From the NCBI RefSeq assembly GCF_014650495.1, contig NZ_BMVB01000005.1, forward strand, positions 186,001 through 250,000: DNA of 64,000 nucleotides. Direction: 5' to 3'. A program made the position numbers and the translations under genes. This document shows positions 17,465 through 39,400 of this stretch, piece after piece (within the stretch, counting starts at the first letter, position 1; each line of letters opens with the position of its first letter). The DNA is from Streptomyces cinnamoneus (GTDB lineage: Bacteria > Actinomycetota > Actinomycetes > Streptomycetales > Streptomycetaceae). The notes under the pieces were generated by a model that saw only the letters and a program-made list of their open reading frames with translations, made no database searches and was not told where the DNA came from.

Positions 17465-18688
17465 TCATTCCGGGCCACCCTGCCAGGTCACGCGCATCGC
17501 CTCCGGCCCCCGGATGTGCGGCCGTTCTCTCCAGGTGATGTCGCGGACGGTCAGCTCCGGGGTCCTGGTGAGCAGCACCCGCAGTCCCTCCTGGAGGTCG
17601 ATGCGCCCGAGCTGGGCTCCGGCGCAGTAGTGCGCGCCATAACCGAAGGTGAGGTGTCCACCGGGTGGCCGGGTGAAGTCGATCGCGTCGGGGTCCTCGA
17701 ATCGGGCCGGGTCGTGGTTGGCCGACTCGATGGCGACGGTGAGAGCTTCGCCCGCGCGCACCAGCGTGCCACCGACGTTGACATCCTCCCGCGCATAGCG
17801 GACGAACAGGCCGGCACCGGCGGAGGCGTTGTTGCGCAGCAGCTCCTCGACCGCCGCCGGCAGCTCGGCCGGATTCGCACGCAGCCGGTTCCAGAGCGCA
17901 CGGTCGCCCCGCGTGAGAACGTAGACGCAGTTCGGAATCTGGGTGATGATCGCCTCGAACCTGGCCAGCAGCATGCTGACGACCAGGTCGATCAGCTCGG
18001 TGTCGGTGAGCCGGTCCTCCTCGTCCCGGGCCTGGATCATCGCCGACATCAGGTCGTCGCGGGGGCGGGCCCGACGCTCGGCGATGAGCTGCTCGGTGCA
18101 GGTGCGCAGGGCACCGAACCGCCGCATCATGTCCTCGGCGCCGACAGCGCTGCCGGGCATCAGCGCCGCACTGGTCGACTCGAACACCTCCCGGTCCGAG
18201 ACCGGCACGCCGAGCAGGTCGCAGATGGACAGCACGCTCATCCGCTGCGCGTAGTCCACCACGATGTCCATGCCCGGCCCGGCGTTCATCGCCGACGACA
18301 GCAGAGCGTCCGCCGCCGCGTGCACCGTCGGGCGCTGCGCTTCGATACGGGATCTGCTGAGGGCCTTCAGCAACAGTGTGCGCAGCCGGGTGTGTTCGGG
18401 GGCGTCCATGGTGATCAGCCCGGCCAGGTCCGTCGCCTCCTCCTGGCGCGGGAAGTCCCGGCCGACCGACATCGCGCGGCTGAACCGCGTATCGCCCAGC
18501 ACCAGCCGGGCGTCCGCGTAGCGGGTGACCAGCCAGGTGGGTTCACCGTAGGCGAGCCGCACCCGGAGCAGCCCCTTGCGCTGCCGCAGCTCCCGGAACC
18601 GCTCGTTGACCTCGATGCCGCGGCCGTCGTCGAAGGGGAAGCGCTCCAGTGCCTCTGTGGCGTCGGGAAGATCGGGAACGGTCGTCAT
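17465..18688 (-). CDS. Cytochrome P450, EryF-like I-helix, end of PKS operon
   Basis: 407 residues. The start ATG overlaps the stop of PKS C by 4 bases (ATGA), so the two are translationally coupled. Heme loop [16 protein letters not shown] and ExxR (VEELLRNN) are intact. The I-helix reads [12 protein letters not shown] where most P450s have AGxE/DTT: the acid is kept and the conserved Thr is replaced by Ala. The erythromycin C-6 hydroxylase EryF shows the same change and uses a substrate hydroxyl to help activate oxygen. It probably hydroxylates the cluster's polyketide. Confidence 0.9.
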   Translation of the reverse strand: MTTVPDLPDATEALERFPFDDGRGIEVNERFRELRQRKGLLRVRLAYGEPTWLVTRYADARLVLGDTRFSRAMSVGRDFPRQEEATDLAGLITMDAPEHTRLRTLLLKALSRSRIEAQRPTVHAAADALLSSAMNAGPGMDIVVDYAQRMSVLSICDLLGVPVSDREVFESTSAALMPGSAVGAEDMMRRFGALRTCTEQLIAERRARPRDDLMSAMIQARDEEDRLTDTELIDLVVSMLLARFEAIITQIPNCVYVLTRGDRALWNRLRANPAELPAAVEELLRNNASAGAGLFVRYAREDVNVGGTLVRAGEALTVAIESANHDPARFEDPDAIDFTRPPGGHLTFGYGAHYCAGAQLGRIDLQEGLRVLLTRTPELTVRDITWRERPHIRGPEAMRVTWQGGPE

Positions 18689-21600
18689 AGGGGTTGTACC
18701 TCCGTCAGCCAGTCGTGCAGGTTCGCTGAGATCAGGTCGGCGTGCTGGGACAGGATGGTGAAGTGATCGCCGGGCAGCCTGCGCACGCGATGCGCCAGTT
18801 CGGCCGGGAACGGGTGGTCCTCCGAGCTGGTGGGCACACCCGCGACGACCTCGCTGGCGAGCAGGTGCAGGATCGGCGCCTTCAGCGGGCCGGGCCGCCA
18901 GCCGCTGAAGATCCTGCTGTAGCCGCCCATCGCCGCGATCTGGCCGCTGGTGGTCACTGTCCGGTCCGGACGGTCGAGCGACATGCCCATGAGGTCACGT
19001 CGTCGGATCTGCTCACGCATGAACTCGCTGCGGGTCTCGGTCTGTTCCATCTCCTCCTCCGGCAGGTACGAGTCCAGCAGGAGCAGCGCGGTGACGGGGA
19101 CGCCGGTCTGCTCCAGGTGCGTGGCCAGCTCGTGCGCCAGCCAGCCGCCCGAGGAGTAGCCCGCGATGATCAACGGGGTACCGTCCAGCTCACGGTGCAG
19201 CGGTTTCGCCAGCATCCGCATCAGGGCGGCACGGTCGGCGGGCAGCGGGGCCTCACCCGCGAATCCGGGCGACCACAGCGACCACACGTCGGACGCGGGG
19301 TCCAGCCCGGCGTGCAGGTAGGAGTAGGGGAGGTCCAGGTTGGGGAAGATCGGCGGGGTGAGGCCGACGATCGTGGGGCCACCCGCGCCCGCCCCCACCT
19401 GGCGCAGTTCGGCGAGATCGCGCGGATCGTCCTGGTCGAACGTGTCGCGGGTCTCGGAGGCCGCGCGGGCCAGGCGGAGGGCGACGTTGATCCGGCCGGT
19501 GCGGATCGCCCGGATGTAGAACGAGGCCAGGCTGCCGTCGCTTTCGTCGGCGTTCTCGGGCGCCGGGTCCACCGGCCCGGTGCCGGATTCCGGGACCTCG
19601 TTCCCGGACCGGGCGGTCCCCGCGGTCTCGTCGAGCGTGCCATCCTCGGCGCGGGCGGCCAGCTTTTCCAGTACGCGCTCGGTGAGATCGACCACCGTGG
19701 GGTAGTTCAGCACGTCGGCGAGTTCGATCTCCACACCGGCACCGGTGGTGAGGCGATCGCGCAGATCCTCCGCGCCCAGCGAGTCCATCCCGAGATCGCG
19801 GAACGTGTCCTCGGCGTCGACCTGGTCATCCGGTCCGTTGCCCAGCGCCCAGTTCAGGCACTCACGGACCAGCATCTCGACGTGGCGCGTGCGCTCCTGC
19901 TCGTGCAGTGCCCACAGCGCAGCCGCGGGCGAGCGCCGATCGGGCTCGCGCGTCCCGGGGTCGCCGGAGATCAGCACCGGCATGGTCCACTCGCGCTCGA
20001 TCCAGTACCGGCTGCGCTGGAAAGCGTAGCCGGGCAACGGGATACGCCGCGCACCGGCGCCGGCCAGGACGACACGCCAGTCCACCGCCGCGCCCATCAC
20101 GTGCGCGCGGCCCAGCGCGCGCACGATCGCCGCCGAACCGGTCACCGCGCTCTCCGTCTCCTCCGGAACGGCCAGCACGGCGGGACCGTCGGACAGCGCG
20201 GCGGCCATGCCCGCGGTGTCCCCACCGAACACGAGCAGCAGTCGATGACCGTCGGCCCGCAGCTCGCGGGCAGCCAAGCCGGATTCGGCAGCCGGCACCG
20301 TGCGGTAGTCGTCCTCGGCCGGACGGTCCTGCAGCCAACGGCCGGTGTCCCCGCACAGCACCGGCACACCGGGCGCGGGGGGCGGGACATCCACGGCGTC
20401 GGGTTCGGCGCCCGCGGGGCACCCGGCCGCGATCCGCAGCGCCGAGGACAGGGACAGCCACCCGACCGCCCAGGACGCGGCCAGCCGGCCGTATCCGTGT
20501 CCCGCCAACGCCGCCGGGCGCACCCCGGACGCGCACCACGTTCGTGTCACGCCGGTCAGCACGGCCAGCGTGGCCGGGACCAACACGTCCGGCCGGTCCA
20601 GTGGTGGCACGTCCGGGTCACCGCGCAGCACATCCGTCAGAGACCAGCCGACCAGCCCGGCCAGCACTGCCTCACATGCGGAGAGGTGCTCGGCGAACGG
20701 CTCGGCCTCGGCGTACTGCGTGGCCAACGCGCGCACCACGGCCGGGGTGCACTCGTGTGGGTACAGGAACGCGGTGGTGCCGTTCCGCACGGCGGTGCCG
20801 GAGACCACCACCGTGGCGCTCCCGGTGTCGTTCCGGCCCGTGCTCAGCGCGGTCAGGCCCGCGGCGAGGTCGGCCGGGCGGGAGCCGAACACCACGGCGC
20901 GGTGCGGCAGGTGTGCCCGGGCGGTGGCCAGCGACCACGACAGGTCCAGCAGATCCGGGCGCGCCCGGTCGAGGTACTCGTGCAGCGCGGCCGCCTGCGC
21001 GGACAGCGCCTGTTCGGTCCTGCCCGACAGGGTCCAGGCGAGCAGTGGCGGGACGGCCCGGTCGCCGGGCTCGATGTCCGGGTCGGGCCCTGGGTCCTCC
21101 AGGATCACGTGCGCGTTGGTGCCGCCGACTCCGAACGCGGACACGCCCGCCCGCCGGGGACGCCCGTCGCGCGGCCACGGGACCGCGCTGGTGAGCAGTT
21201 CGACCCCGCCCTGCGCCCAGTCGACCCGGGGGGTCACCGTGTCGGTGTGCAGGGTCTTGGGCAGCGTGCTGTGCCGCATGGCCAGCACCATCTTCACCAC
21301 GCCGGCGACTCCGGCTGCGGCCTGGGTGTGGGCGAGGTTCGACTTCACCGCGCCGACCAGCAGCGGCGGCCGGTCGCCGCGGTGGCGGCCGTACCCGGCC
21401 AACAGCGCCTGCGCCTCGATCGGGTCGCCGAGCGCGGTGCCCGTGCCGTGCGCCTCCACCGCGTCGACGTCCGCGGGCGACAGGCCGGCCGAAGCGAGCG
21501 CGTCGGCGATCACCTGCTGCTGCGCGGTTCCGTTCGGGGCGGTCAGCCCGGAGGAGGTGCCATCGGAGTTGATCGCCGATCCGCGCAGCAGCGCGAGCAC

Positions 21601-22524
21601 CGGGTGGTGGTTGCGCCGTGCGTCGGACAGCTTCTCCAGCACCAGCATCCCGGCTCCCTCGCCCCACGCGGTGCCGTCGGCGGCCGAGGAGAAGGGCTTG
21701 CACCGTCCGTCCGGCGCCAGGGCGCGTTGCCGGGCATAGTCGATGAACAGCAGCGGGCTGGACAGGATGGTCACGCCGCCCGCGAGCGCCAGGGTGCACT
21801 CGCCTGCGCGCAGCGACTGCACGGCCAGGTGGATTCCGACCAGGGACGAGGAACAGGCGGTGTCCACCGTGAGCACGGGCCCCTGCAGGCCGAACACATA
21901 GGCCAGCCGGCCGGAGGTCACGCTGCCCGCGTTGCCGATGGAGAGCTGGCCCAGCATGTCCTCGGGCATCTCGCGGACCGCCGTGGCGTAGTCCGCGTTG
22001 GACAGTCCGAGGAACACGCCGGTGCGGCTGCCGCGCAGCCCGGCCGGATCGATACCGGCGGACTCCAGCGCCTGCCAGGTGACCTCCAGCGCGATCCGCT
22101 GCTGCGGGTCCATGCTGAGCGCCTCGCGCGGCGAAATGCCGAAGAACTCGGGATCGAAGTCGGCCGCGTTGTCGAGGAAGGCACCGTGCCGGACGTAGGA
22201 GCGGCCCGGCGTGCCCGGTTCCGGGTGGTAGATCTGGTCTTCGTTCCAGCCGCGGTCGGCCGGGAACCCGGTGATCACGTCCCGCTCCGCGGCGAGCAGT
22301 TCCCACAGTTCCTCCGGCGAGCCGACCCCACCGCCGAACCGGCAGCCCATGCCGACCACGGCCACCGGGTCGTCGACGGGGTTCTCCAGCTCCCGCAACC
22401 GTTCCCGGGTGCGCTGGAGTTCCGCGGTGACCCGCTGGAAGTACTTGACGAGCTTCGGGTCCTCGCCCACAGCGTTCGATTCCTCTCCGGTCGGCCGGGC
22501 GGTCCCGGCTGCTGGCTCACGCAT
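18685..22524 (-). CDS. Type I polyketide synthase, terminal module: KS - degenerate AT - ACP - TE
   Basis: 1279 residues. The N-terminal coiled-coil docking helix (residues about 25-48) matches a class of downstream PKS subunits. KS about 53-475: DTACSSS (Cys near 218), HGTGT and SNLAHT are intact. AT region about 580-810 is defective: the entry motif is FLYPHECTP instead of a GQG type, the nucleophile motif is GHGYG so the serine is Gly, and the small subdomain with the HAFH/YASH block is absent. The post-AT linker [13 protein letters not shown] remains. ACP near 880-950 (GMDSL, Ser for the arm). TE about 1030-1279: [20 protein letters not shown]. It must obtain its extender from elsewhere, or only pass the chain to the TE for release. 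It overlaps PKS B by 8 bases. Confidence 0.93.
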   Translation of the reverse strand: MREPAAGTARPTGEESNAVGEDPKLVKYFQRVTAELQRTRERLRELENPVDDPVAVVGMGCRFGGGVGSPEELWELLAAERDVITGFPADRGWNEDQIYHPEPGTPGRSYVRHGAFLDNAADFDPEFFGISPREALSMDPQQRIALEVTWQALESAGIDPAGLRGSRTGVFLGLSNADYATAVREMPEDMLGQLSIGNAGSVTSGRLAYVFGLQGPVLTVDTACSSSLVGIHLAVQSLRAGECTLALAGGVTILSSPLLFIDYARQRALAPDGRCKPFSSAADGTAWGEGAGMLVLEKLSDARRNHHPVLALLRGSAINSDGTSSGLTAPNGTAQQQVIADALASAGLSPADVDAVEAHGTGTALGDPIEAQALLAGYGRHRGDRPPLLVGAVKSNLAHTQAAAGVAGVVKMVLAMRHSTLPKTLHTDTVTPRVDWAQGGVELLTSAVPWPRDGRPRRAGVSAFGVGGTNAHVILEDPGPDPDIEPGDRAVPPLLAWTLSGRTEQALSAQAAALHEYLDRARPDLLDLSWSLATARAHLPHRAVVFGSRPADLAAGLTALSTGRNDTGSATVVVSGTAVRNGTTAFLYPHECTPAVVRALATQYAEAEPFAEHLSACEAVLAGLVGWSLTDVLRGDPDVPPLDRPDVLVPATLAVLTGVTRTWCASGVRPAALAGHGYGRLAASWAVGWLSLSSALRIAAGCPAGAEPDAVDVPPPAPGVPVLCGDTGRWLQDRPAEDDYRTVPAAESGLAARELRADGHRLLLVFGGDTAGMAAALSDGPAVLAVPEETESAVTGSAAIVRALGRAHVMGAAVDWRVVLAGAGARRIPLPGYAFQRSRYWIEREWTMPVLISGDPGTREPDRRSPAAALWALHEQERTRHVEMLVRECLNWALGNGPDDQVDAEDTFRDLGMDSLGAEDLRDRLTTGAGVEIELADVLNYPTVVDLTERVLEKLAARAEDGTLDETAGTARSGNEVPESGTGPVDPAPENADESDGSLASFYIRAIRTGRINVALRLARAASETRDTFDQDDPRDLAELRQVGAGAGGPTIVGLTPPIFPNLDLPYSYLHAGLDPASDVWSLWSPGFAGEAPLPADRAALMRMLAKPLHRELDGTPLIIAGYSSGGWLAHELATHLEQTGVPVTALLLLDSYLPEEEMEQTETRSEFMREQIRRRDLMGMSLDRPDRTVTTSGQIAAMGGYSRIFSGWRPGPLKAPILHLLASEVVAGVPTSSEDHPFPAELAHRVRRLPGDHFTILSQHADLISANLHDWLTEVQPL

Positions 22525-25500
22525 CGCCGAGTTCCCGGTCCACGAAGGCGTAGAGCTGGTCCACGGAGGCCGAGCTCAGTTCGTCCACCCCGGGCCCCGG
22601 CTCGCCGTCCAGCGCGCGCAGCGCCGCCCGCAGTCGTCCGCGCAGCGCGTCGCGCTGCGCGTTCTCGCCGGCCAGCGCCTCCTCGACCGCCTGCACGAGT
22701 CCGGCGAGCTGATCCGGGCCGCGCTCGGCAGGGCCGTCCGCCGGTTCCTCCGCGCCGGCGGCATCCGGCGCGACCTCCGTACCGAGGTGCGCCGCGAGGA
22801 TGGCCGGAGTGGGGTGGTCGAACACCAAGGTGGCGGGCAGGTTCAGACCCGTGGCGGTGTTGAGCCGGTTGCGCAGCTCGACCGAGCTCAGTGAGTCGAA
22901 TCCGAGGTCTCCGAACGGACCGTCCGCGGGCACCCCGTCCGCGGACGGGTAGCCGAGCACGGCCGCGATCTGCCCGAGCACCAGGTTGAGGAGCTGCCGG
23001 TCCCGTTCGGCGGGGCTCAGCCGGCCCAGCCTGCGGGCCAGGTCCGCCGGGGACTCGGCGGGCGCGGCGGACCGCGCGGAGCGCCGGCGGCGGGCCGGGC
23101 GGACCAGGTCGCGCAGCAACGGCGGAATGCCCTCCTCTCCCAGCCCGGCCACGGTGACCAGATCCAGCCCGATGGGCACCAGGTGGACCCTGTCCGAGCC
23201 GGTCGCGGTGTCCCAGAGGGCCAGGCCCTGCGCGACGGTCAGTGCGCGGATCCCGGTGCGGTCCATGCGGGCCCGGTCCGCGGCGGCCAGCCCGCCGCCC
23301 ATCCCGTCGGTCGTGCCGGTCCCGCTGTCCGGCGCCCACAGGCCCCAGCCCAGCGAGCGGGCCGGGAGCCCGGCGGCGGCCCGCTGGTTCATGAGCGCGT
23401 CCAGGAAGGCGTTCGCCGCGGCGTAAGCCCCCTGGCCCGCGGTGCCGAACACGCCGGCGGCGGAGGAGAAACATGTGAACTCGGCGAGATCGAGATCCCG
23501 GGTCAACTCATGCAGGTGCCAGGCTCCGTCGACCTTCGGCGCCAGCACGTTCTCCACTTGCCCATCGGTCAGCGACTCCACCAAGCCGTCGTCCAGCACA
23601 CCGGCCGCATGGACCACGGCGGTGAGCGGGTGTGCCGCGGGCACTTCGGCCAGCACCCGGGCCACGTCGTCCCGCCGGGCGACGTCGCCGCGCGCCACTT
23701 CGGCGTGCGCGCCGAGCCGGCCGAGTTCGGCGACCAGTTCCGCGGCGCCGGGGCTCTCCGCGCCACGGCGCGAGAGGAGCAGCAGCCTGCGGGCGCCCCG
23801 GCCTGCCAGATGCCGGGCCAGCGTGCGGCCCAGCGACCCGAGCCCACCGGTGATCAGCACGGTGCCGTCGGGGTCGGGCGTGCGGGCGGCCGAGCCGCCG
23901 TCGCTCTCCGCCTGACCGTCGTCGCGGTGCAGCCGGGGCACCAGCAGTTCGCCCGCGCGCAACGCCACCTGGGGCTCACGGGCCGCGGACGCGACGGCGA
24001 CCGCGTCGCGCAACGCGGTGTCGGTCGGCTCGTCGGCGTCGACCAGCAGGAGGCGACCCGGGTACTCGTTCTGTGCCGAGCGAGCAAGTCCGTAGGCCGC
24101 GGACAGTGCCAGGTCGGGTTCGTCGCCCGCACGCACGCCGAGCGCGCGCTCGGTGCAGACCACCAGCAGCGAACCGGCGAACCGCTGGTCGGTGAGCCAC
24201 ACTCGCAGGTACCCGGTCAGCTCGGTGAGCGCGGCGCGGACCCGTGCGGTGACGTCGTCCCCGGCGGGACGGGCCGGGCGTAGCACCACCACCGGCGGCA
24301 CCGGGTCGTCCGCGTCCGCCAGCGACGCGAGGTCGAGCCCACCGGTCCCAGGGTCGTGCCACTCACCGGAATCGTCCACTGTGGGTGGCCGGCGCACGGG
24401 CACCCAGTCGTGTGCCAGCAGTTCCGCGCCGTCCTCGGCCGGTCCCAGCAGGTAGGACTCATCGGCGGGCAGCGGCCGGAACACCAGGGAGTCCACCGTG
24501 GCCAGGGTGGCACCGGTCTCGTCCGCCAGCGTGATCGCCACGTCACCGTTCCCGCCGGTGACGTGCACCCGCACCGTCGAGGCTCCGGCCCGGAACAGCG
24601 ACAGCCCCGACCACGAGAACGGCATCGAGCCGCTGCCCTCGTCGATCCCGTCCAGCTGCGGGCCGAGACCGACCGCGTGCAGTGCCGCGTCCAGCAGCGC
24701 CGGATGCAGGCTGTAGCGGTTCGCGTCCCCGGCCGCTTCGGCGGGCAGGGCGACCTCGGCGAACATCTCCGAGCTCCCGTCGGGGTGGTCGCGTTGCCAG
24801 AGGGTCCGCAGACCTCGGAACGCGCCCTCGTAGCGGAAGTGCCTGCCCTCCACCACCTCGTCGTAGACGTCCGCGACCGGGATCTCCCGCGCATCCCGCG
24901 GCGGCCAGTGCGCGAGGGGCGTGTCCGGCGTCGCGGTGCGGATACCCAGGTAGCCGAAGGCGTGTGACCGCCATGGGCCCGGCTCGGCCTGGCCCACGCC
25001 CTCCGGCCGGGAGTACACCCGCACCGGGCGGCGGCCGGTCTCCTCGGTGTCGCCCACCACCACCTGCACCGTCACCCCGCCGTGCTCCGGCAGGACCAGC
25101 GGTGCCTCGACGGTCAGCTGTTCGAGCAGGTCGCAACCGACCTGCTCGCCCGCGGCCAGCGCCAGTTCCACGAAGCCGGTGCCGGCCAGCAGGGGAAGGC
25201 CGCGCACCCGGTGGCCCCCCAGCCAGGAGTGCGACTGGAAGGACAGCCTGCCGGTGAGCAGCACGCCGTCGCCCTCGGCCGCGGACACCATGGCGCCCAG
25301 CAGCGGGTGGCCCACCGGGAGCAGCCCGGTGGAACGCAGGTTCAGCCCGTTCCCGTCCGGCACCAGCCAGTACCTCTCGTGCTGGAACGCGTAGCAGGGC
25401 AGGTCCGCCGTCCTGGCGGGCGCGGCGGGCAGCACGGCGGGCCAGTCCACCTCCACGCCTTGCGTGTGCAGCACGCCGAGGGCGAGCAGCACGTCCTTGG

Positions 25501-28084
25501 TCTCGTCACGATCGGCCCCGCGCAGGGTGGGCACCACCGCCTCGTCCGGCCCGGCATCCCGCCCGGCCAGCGCGGAAAGCACCGCGCCCGGTCCCAGTTC
25601 GAGCAGGACGCGTGCACCGGTCTCGCGTGCGGTACGCAGCCCGTCGTGGAACCGCACCGCCTGCCGGACGTGCGCGGTCCAGTACGCCGGCGAGCGCAAC
25701 TGCTCCGCCGTGGCCATCTCGCCGGTGAGGTTGGAGATCACCGGGATGTGCGGATCGTGCGCCGTCAACCCGGCCACAACCGTGCCGAACTCGGCCAGCA
25801 TCGGCTCCATCAGCGGCGAGTGGAACGCGTGGCTGACCCGCAGCCGCCGGGTCCGCCGGCCCCGGGCCGCCCAGTCGGCCTCCAGTTCCGTGATGTCTTC
25901 GTCCGCACCGGAGACGACCACCGTGTCCGAGGCGTTCACCGCCGCGACGGACACCCGCCGCGCGCGCCCCGCCAGCCAGGGGGCCAGGTCCTGCTCGGTG
26001 CCCTGCACGGACAGCATCGCGCCGCCCTCGGGCAGCGCGGCCATCAGGCGGCCTCTGGCGGCCACCAGCCGGACCGCGTCCGGCAGCGACCACACCCCGG
26101 CCACGTGCGCCGCGCTGATCTCCCCGATCGAGTGTCCCAGCAGCATGTCCGGGCGCACACCCCAGGAGTGCATCAGCCGGAACAGCGCGACCTCCACCGC
26201 GAACAGGGCGGCCTGGGCGTAGTCGGTGCGGTCGAGCAGGTCCGGTTCGCCTTCGAGCACGCTCCGCAGCGGAATCGCCAGCTCCCGGTCGAACAGCTCG
26301 CACACCTCGTCGAACGCCTCGGCGAACACCGGAAAGGAGGCGGCGAGCTGCCGCCCCATGCCGAGCCGCTGCGCGCCCTGGCCGGTGAACAGCATGCACA
26401 CCCCGCCGCCGACCGCAGTGCCCACCGCCACATCGGGGACCAGGCCGGTGTCGAGGTGGCCGCGCAGCGCGGAGATGAGTTCGGCCCGGTCCCGGCCGGG
26501 CACTGCCAGCCGGTGGCGGAAGTGGGTGCGGCGGGTGGCCAATGCGTGCGCCAGCCCCTCGGCGGAGGGAGCATCGCCGGACTCGGCGAAGGCCAGCAGC
26601 CGGGTCGCCTGGGCGCGCAGCGCGTCCTCGGTCCGGCCCGACACCGTCCACACCAGACCGGCGGACGGCACGCCGGGCTCCGGCGCCTTCGGCTCGACGT
26701 GCTGTTCCAGCACGACATGGGCGTTGGTGCCACTGATCCCGAAGGAGGAGACGGCGGCGCGGCGCGCTCGACCGGTCTCCGGCCAGGGCATCGCATCGGC
26801 GAGCACGCTGACCCCGTTCACCCCCCAGTCCACCTTCGGGGTGGGGCTGTCCACGTGCAACGTCCTCGGCGCGAGACCGTGCCGCATCGCCATGATCATC
26901 TTGATGATGCCGGCCACGCCGGCCGCGGCCTGCGTATGCCCGATGTTGGACTTCAGCGAGCCCAGCAGCAGCGGCCGGCCGGGCGGCCGGTTCTGGCCAT
27001 AGGTCGCCACCAGCGCGGTGCCCTCCACCGGGTCGCCGAGCGGGGTGCCGGTGCCGTGCGCCTCGACCACGTCGACGTCCTGGGTGGACAGTCCGGCGTC
27101 GGCGAGCGCGGTACGGATCACCTCCTGCTGGGCGGTGCCGTTGGGTGCGGAGAGCCCGTTGCTGGTGCCGTCGGAGTTGACCGCCGAGCCGCGCAGCACC
27201 GCGAGCACCTGATGGCCCTGCCGCCGCGCGTCGGACAGCCGCTCCAGTACCAGGAGACCCGCCCCCTCGGCCCAGATCGAGCCGTTCGCCCCGGCCGCGA
27301 ACGCCTTGATCCGAGCGTCCCGGGAGGTGACGCCCTGGCCGCAGAACTCGACGAACGTCTCCGGAGTGCTCAGCACCGTCACACCGCCCGCCAGCGCGAT
27401 CGGGCACTCCCCGGCCCGCAGGGCCCGCATCGCCAGGTGGGTGGCGACCAGCGAGGACGAGCAGGCGGTGTCCACGGTGAGGGCCGGGCCGTGGAAGCCC
27501 AAGGCGTAGCTGATCCGGCCCGAGATCACGCTCATGGTGTTGCCGGTGATGCCGTACTGGGAGAACTGGTCGGTGCCTTGCCAGAGCATCTCGTAGTCGT
27601 TGCTGGACGCGCCGACGAAGACCCCGGCCCGCTCGCCCACCAGCGAGTCCGGAAGGATGCCCGCGGACTCCAACGCCTCCCAGGCCAGCTCCAGCACCAG
27701 CCGCTGCTGCGGGTCCATCACCAGCGCCTCGCGCGGGGAGATCCCGAAGAACGCGGGGTCGAAATCGCCCGCCCCGCTGAGGAAGCCGCCCTCGCGCACG
27801 TAGGACCGCCGCGCCTGCTGGGACTCCGGATCGGCGTCGTAGAGCTCCTCGATCGGCCAGTGCCGGTCCCGGGGGAAAGCCGAAATGGCGTCCGTGCCCG
27901 CAGCCACCAGGTCCCACAGCTGGGCAGGCGAGGCCACGTCGCCGGGCAGCCGGCACGACATGCCGACCACCGCGATCGGCTCGGCGGACTGCTCGGTCGC
28001 GTCACGCAACTGCTCCCGGGTGCGTAACAGATCGGTGGTAACCCTCTTCAGATATTGCCGGAGCGTGCTGACTTCATCGGGCAT
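22517..28084 (-). CDS. Type I polyketide synthase, module 3: KS-AT-DH-KR-ACP
   Basis: 1855 residues with an N-terminal docking coiled coil (residues about 5-30). KS about 35-455 (Cys near 206 in DTACSSS). AT about 565-860: GHSIGE and HAFH near 751 indicate malonyl-CoA. DH about 925-1200: catalytic His in [11 protein letters not shown], where the usual proline of HxxxGxxxxP is Ala, and the paired Asp in LLDAAL is present. KR about 1405-1590: [13 protein letters not shown] (B-type signature, D-configured hydroxyl) and YAAAN. ACP near 1728 (GFDSLSS). Expected step: add C2, reduce and probably dehydrate to a double bond. It is the third subunit-encoding step of the minus-strand operon, 27 bases after the P450. 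Confidence 0.94.
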   Translation of the reverse strand: MPDEVSTLRQYLKRVTTDLLRTREQLRDATEQSAEPIAVVGMSCRLPGDVASPAQLWDLVAAGTDAISAFPRDRHWPIEELYDADPESQQARRSYVREGGFLSGAGDFDPAFFGISPREALVMDPQQRLVLELAWEALESAGILPDSLVGERAGVFVGASSNDYEMLWQGTDQFSQYGITGNTMSVISGRISYALGFHGPALTVDTACSSSLVATHLAMRALRAGECPIALAGGVTVLSTPETFVEFCGQGVTSRDARIKAFAAGANGSIWAEGAGLLVLERLSDARRQGHQVLAVLRGSAVNSDGTSNGLSAPNGTAQQEVIRTALADAGLSTQDVDVVEAHGTGTPLGDPVEGTALVATYGQNRPPGRPLLLGSLKSNIGHTQAAAGVAGIIKMIMAMRHGLAPRTLHVDSPTPKVDWGVNGVSVLADAMPWPETGRARRAAVSSFGISGTNAHVVLEQHVEPKAPEPGVPSAGLVWTVSGRTEDALRAQATRLLAFAESGDAPSAEGLAHALATRRTHFRHRLAVPGRDRAELISALRGHLDTGLVPDVAVGTAVGGGVCMLFTGQGAQRLGMGRQLAASFPVFAEAFDEVCELFDRELAIPLRSVLEGEPDLLDRTDYAQAALFAVEVALFRLMHSWGVRPDMLLGHSIGEISAAHVAGVWSLPDAVRLVAARGRLMAALPEGGAMLSVQGTEQDLAPWLAGRARRVSVAAVNASDTVVVSGADEDITELEADWAARGRRTRRLRVSHAFHSPLMEPMLAEFGTVVAGLTAHDPHIPVISNLTGEMATAEQLRSPAYWTAHVRQAVRFHDGLRTARETGARVLLELGPGAVLSALAGRDAGPDEAVVPTLRGADRDETKDVLLALGVLHTQGVEVDWPAVLPAAPARTADLPCYAFQHERYWLVPDGNGLNLRSTGLLPVGHPLLGAMVSAAEGDGVLLTGRLSFQSHSWLGGHRVRGLPLLAGTGFVELALAAGEQVGCDLLEQLTVEAPLVLPEHGGVTVQVVVGDTEETGRRPVRVYSRPEGVGQAEPGPWRSHAFGYLGIRTATPDTPLAHWPPRDAREIPVADVYDEVVEGRHFRYEGAFRGLRTLWQRDHPDGSSEMFAEVALPAEAAGDANRYSLHPALLDAALHAVGLGPQLDGIDEGSGSMPFSWSGLSLFRAGASTVRVHVTGGNGDVAITLADETGATLATVDSLVFRPLPADESYLLGPAEDGAELLAHDWVPVRRPPTVDDSGEWHDPGTGGLDLASLADADDPVPPVVVLRPARPAGDDVTARVRAALTELTGYLRVWLTDQRFAGSLLVVCTERALGVRAGDEPDLALSAAYGLARSAQNEYPGRLLLVDADEPTDTALRDAVAVASAAREPQVALRAGELLVPRLHRDDGQAESDGGSAARTPDPDGTVLITGGLGSLGRTLARHLAGRGARRLLLLSRRGAESPGAAELVAELGRLGAHAEVARGDVARRDDVARVLAEVPAAHPLTAVVHAAGVLDDGLVESLTDGQVENVLAPKVDGAWHLHELTRDLDLAEFTCFSSAAGVFGTAGQGAYAAANAFLDALMNQRAAAGLPARSLGWGLWAPDSGTGTTDGMGGGLAAADRARMDRTGIRALTVAQGLALWDTATGSDRVHLVPIGLDLVTVAGLGEEGIPPLLRDLVRPARRRRSARSAAPAESPADLARRLGRLSPAERDRQLLNLVLGQIAAVLGYPSADGVPADGPFGDLGFDSLSSVELRNRLNTATGLNLPATLVFDHPTPAILAAHLGTEVAPDAAGAEEPADGPAERGPDQLAGLVQAVEEALAGENAQRDALRGRLRAALRALDGEPGPGVDELSSASVDQLYAFVDRELGDA

Positions 28085-28111
28085 GAATGACTCCCTGCGA
28101 CAGATGGCCGG

Positions 28112-29374
28112 TCAGAGTTGGAAGGTGATCCGTTCGGTGTCGAGGCCGCGGACGACCACGTGCCTGCGATAACTCAGTGAGTCCTCGTGCACGTGGAAGC
28201 CGCGCAGCCGGCGAGCCAGCTCACCGAACACGATCTCCGCCTCCAGCCGGGCCAGGCTGCTGCCGAGGCAGTAGTGCGCGCCGGCGCCGAAGGCGAGGTT
28301 CATCACGGCCGGCTTCCGGTCCGCGATGAACCGACCCGCCATCGGGTGCACCCGCTCGTCCCGGTTGCCGGACGCGAGGACCAGGGTGACCACCGAGCCC
28401 TCGGGGATGTCGATGCCGTTGATCCGGTCGGACCGCAGCGCGACACGGCCGGTCAGCATGATCGGGCAGTCGTAGCGCAGCGCCTCGCTGACCACATCGC
28501 CGACGATCGCCGGGTCCTGCCGGAGCAGCTGGAACTGCTCCGGGTGGCGCGACATCGCGAGCAGGCCGTTGGTGATCAGGTTCGTGGTGGACTCGTGGGC
28601 CGCGGTGAACACGGTCACCACGACGTTCGTCACCTCACGTCGGCTCAGCCCGCGCCCGTCCTCCTGCGTGGAGAGCAGGCTGGAGATGAGGTCCTCGCCG
28701 GGCTTGCGGCGGCGCTTGTGGATGAGGTCCGCGAAGTAGCCGTGCAGTTCGGTGGTGGTGCGGACGATGCGGACGAGTTCCTCGCGGTCGAACATCGCCG
28801 TGGAGCGGAAGCTGGCCACCAGCGTGGGCAGCTCCGTGGACAGCGCCATGTCGCTGGACCACTCCCGCAGCATCGGGATGTCCTCGCCCGGGATGCCCAG
28901 GAGAGTCGCGATGACCCGCAGCGAGAGCACCGCGGCCAGGTCCTGCACGCCGTCGAACTCGCCGTCGGCCAGGCAGTCGCGGAGCAGTTCGTCCACGATC
29001 TCGCGAATCCACGGCTCGAAGCGCGCGGTGATCCGTGGCGTGAATGCCTTGCTGACCAGGTTCCGCTGCCGCCCGTGTCCGGGATCGTCCATGAAGAAGA
29101 TCGAGTTGAGCACCGGCTCGTCGCCGCGGTCGCCGAAGAGTTCCCGCATCCCCGGCGCGTTGAACGTGTCACTGCCCATGGTCGTGTGGCTCTTGAGCAC
29201 CGCCATACAGGCGGCGTGGTCGCTCAGCAGCAGGGAACCGTCCGACGTCCACATCGGACCTTGCTCTCGCCACCGCTCGAACAACGGGTAGGGGTTCGCG
29301 AGCACCTCCCGGTCGAGCAGGGCGTGCAGCGGGTTGTCGAGCGCGGTGGCCGGTGGGCGGCTTGGCACTGACAT
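28112..29374 (-). CDS. Cytochrome P450 between the PKS genes
   Basis: 420 residues; start 3 bases after the stop of PKS A. I-helix AAHESTTN near 250, ExxR (SEALRYDCP) near 290, and heme loop LAFGAGAHYCLGSSLAR near 360 are all intact. No membrane anchor. It is inside the PKS operon, so it is almost certainly a tailoring oxidase of the polyketide. No ferredoxin is encoded in the cluster, so an unlinked electron donor (for example from 5.3-6.9 kb) would be needed. Confidence 0.93.
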   Translation of the reverse strand: MSVPSRPPATALDNPLHALLDREVLANPYPLFERWREQGPMWTSDGSLLLSDHAACMAVLKSHTTMGSDTFNAPGMRELFGDRGDEPVLNSIFFMDDPGHGRQRNLVSKAFTPRITARFEPWIREIVDELLRDCLADGEFDGVQDLAAVLSLRVIATLLGIPGEDIPMLREWSSDMALSTELPTLVASFRSTAMFDREELVRIVRTTTELHGYFADLIHKRRRKPGEDLISSLLSTQEDGRGLSRREVTNVVVTVFTAAHESTTNLITNGLLAMSRHPEQFQLLRQDPAIVGDVVSEALRYDCPIMLTGRVALRSDRINGIDIPEGSVVTLVLASGNRDERVHPMAGRFIADRKPAVMNLAFGAGAHYCLGSSLARLEAEIVFGELARRLRGFHVHEDSLSYRRHVVVRGLDTERITFQL

Positions 29375-29377
29375 GGG

Positions 29378-39199
<9,822 letters not shown>

Positions 39200-39247
39200 C
39201 CCGGCTCATTCCACACAACACCTCCGGTCGGCCAAAATCTGGGGCTT

Positions 39248-39274
39248 TCACTAGAAACTTCGGCCTGTTGTCAA
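39248..39274 (-). promoter_or_regulatory. Candidate promoter of PKS A
   Basis: On the minus strand TTGACA (39274-39269) is a perfect -35 box, followed after 15 bases by TAGTGA, a weak -10. It lies 50 bases before the PKS A start, in A+T-richer DNA between the PKS and the upstream P450. This suggests the PKS genes can be transcribed separately from that P450. Confidence 0.4.
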
Positions 39275-39400
39275 GAATTACCATTACCGTGACGCACAGG
39301 AGATCCCCATGGCAGGCCGCCATGTGACCGGCTCACGAACGAACTGCCTCTCCGCAACCCGGTATACGCATGGCCGACGGCCGGCGCTTTTTTGTCCCCG

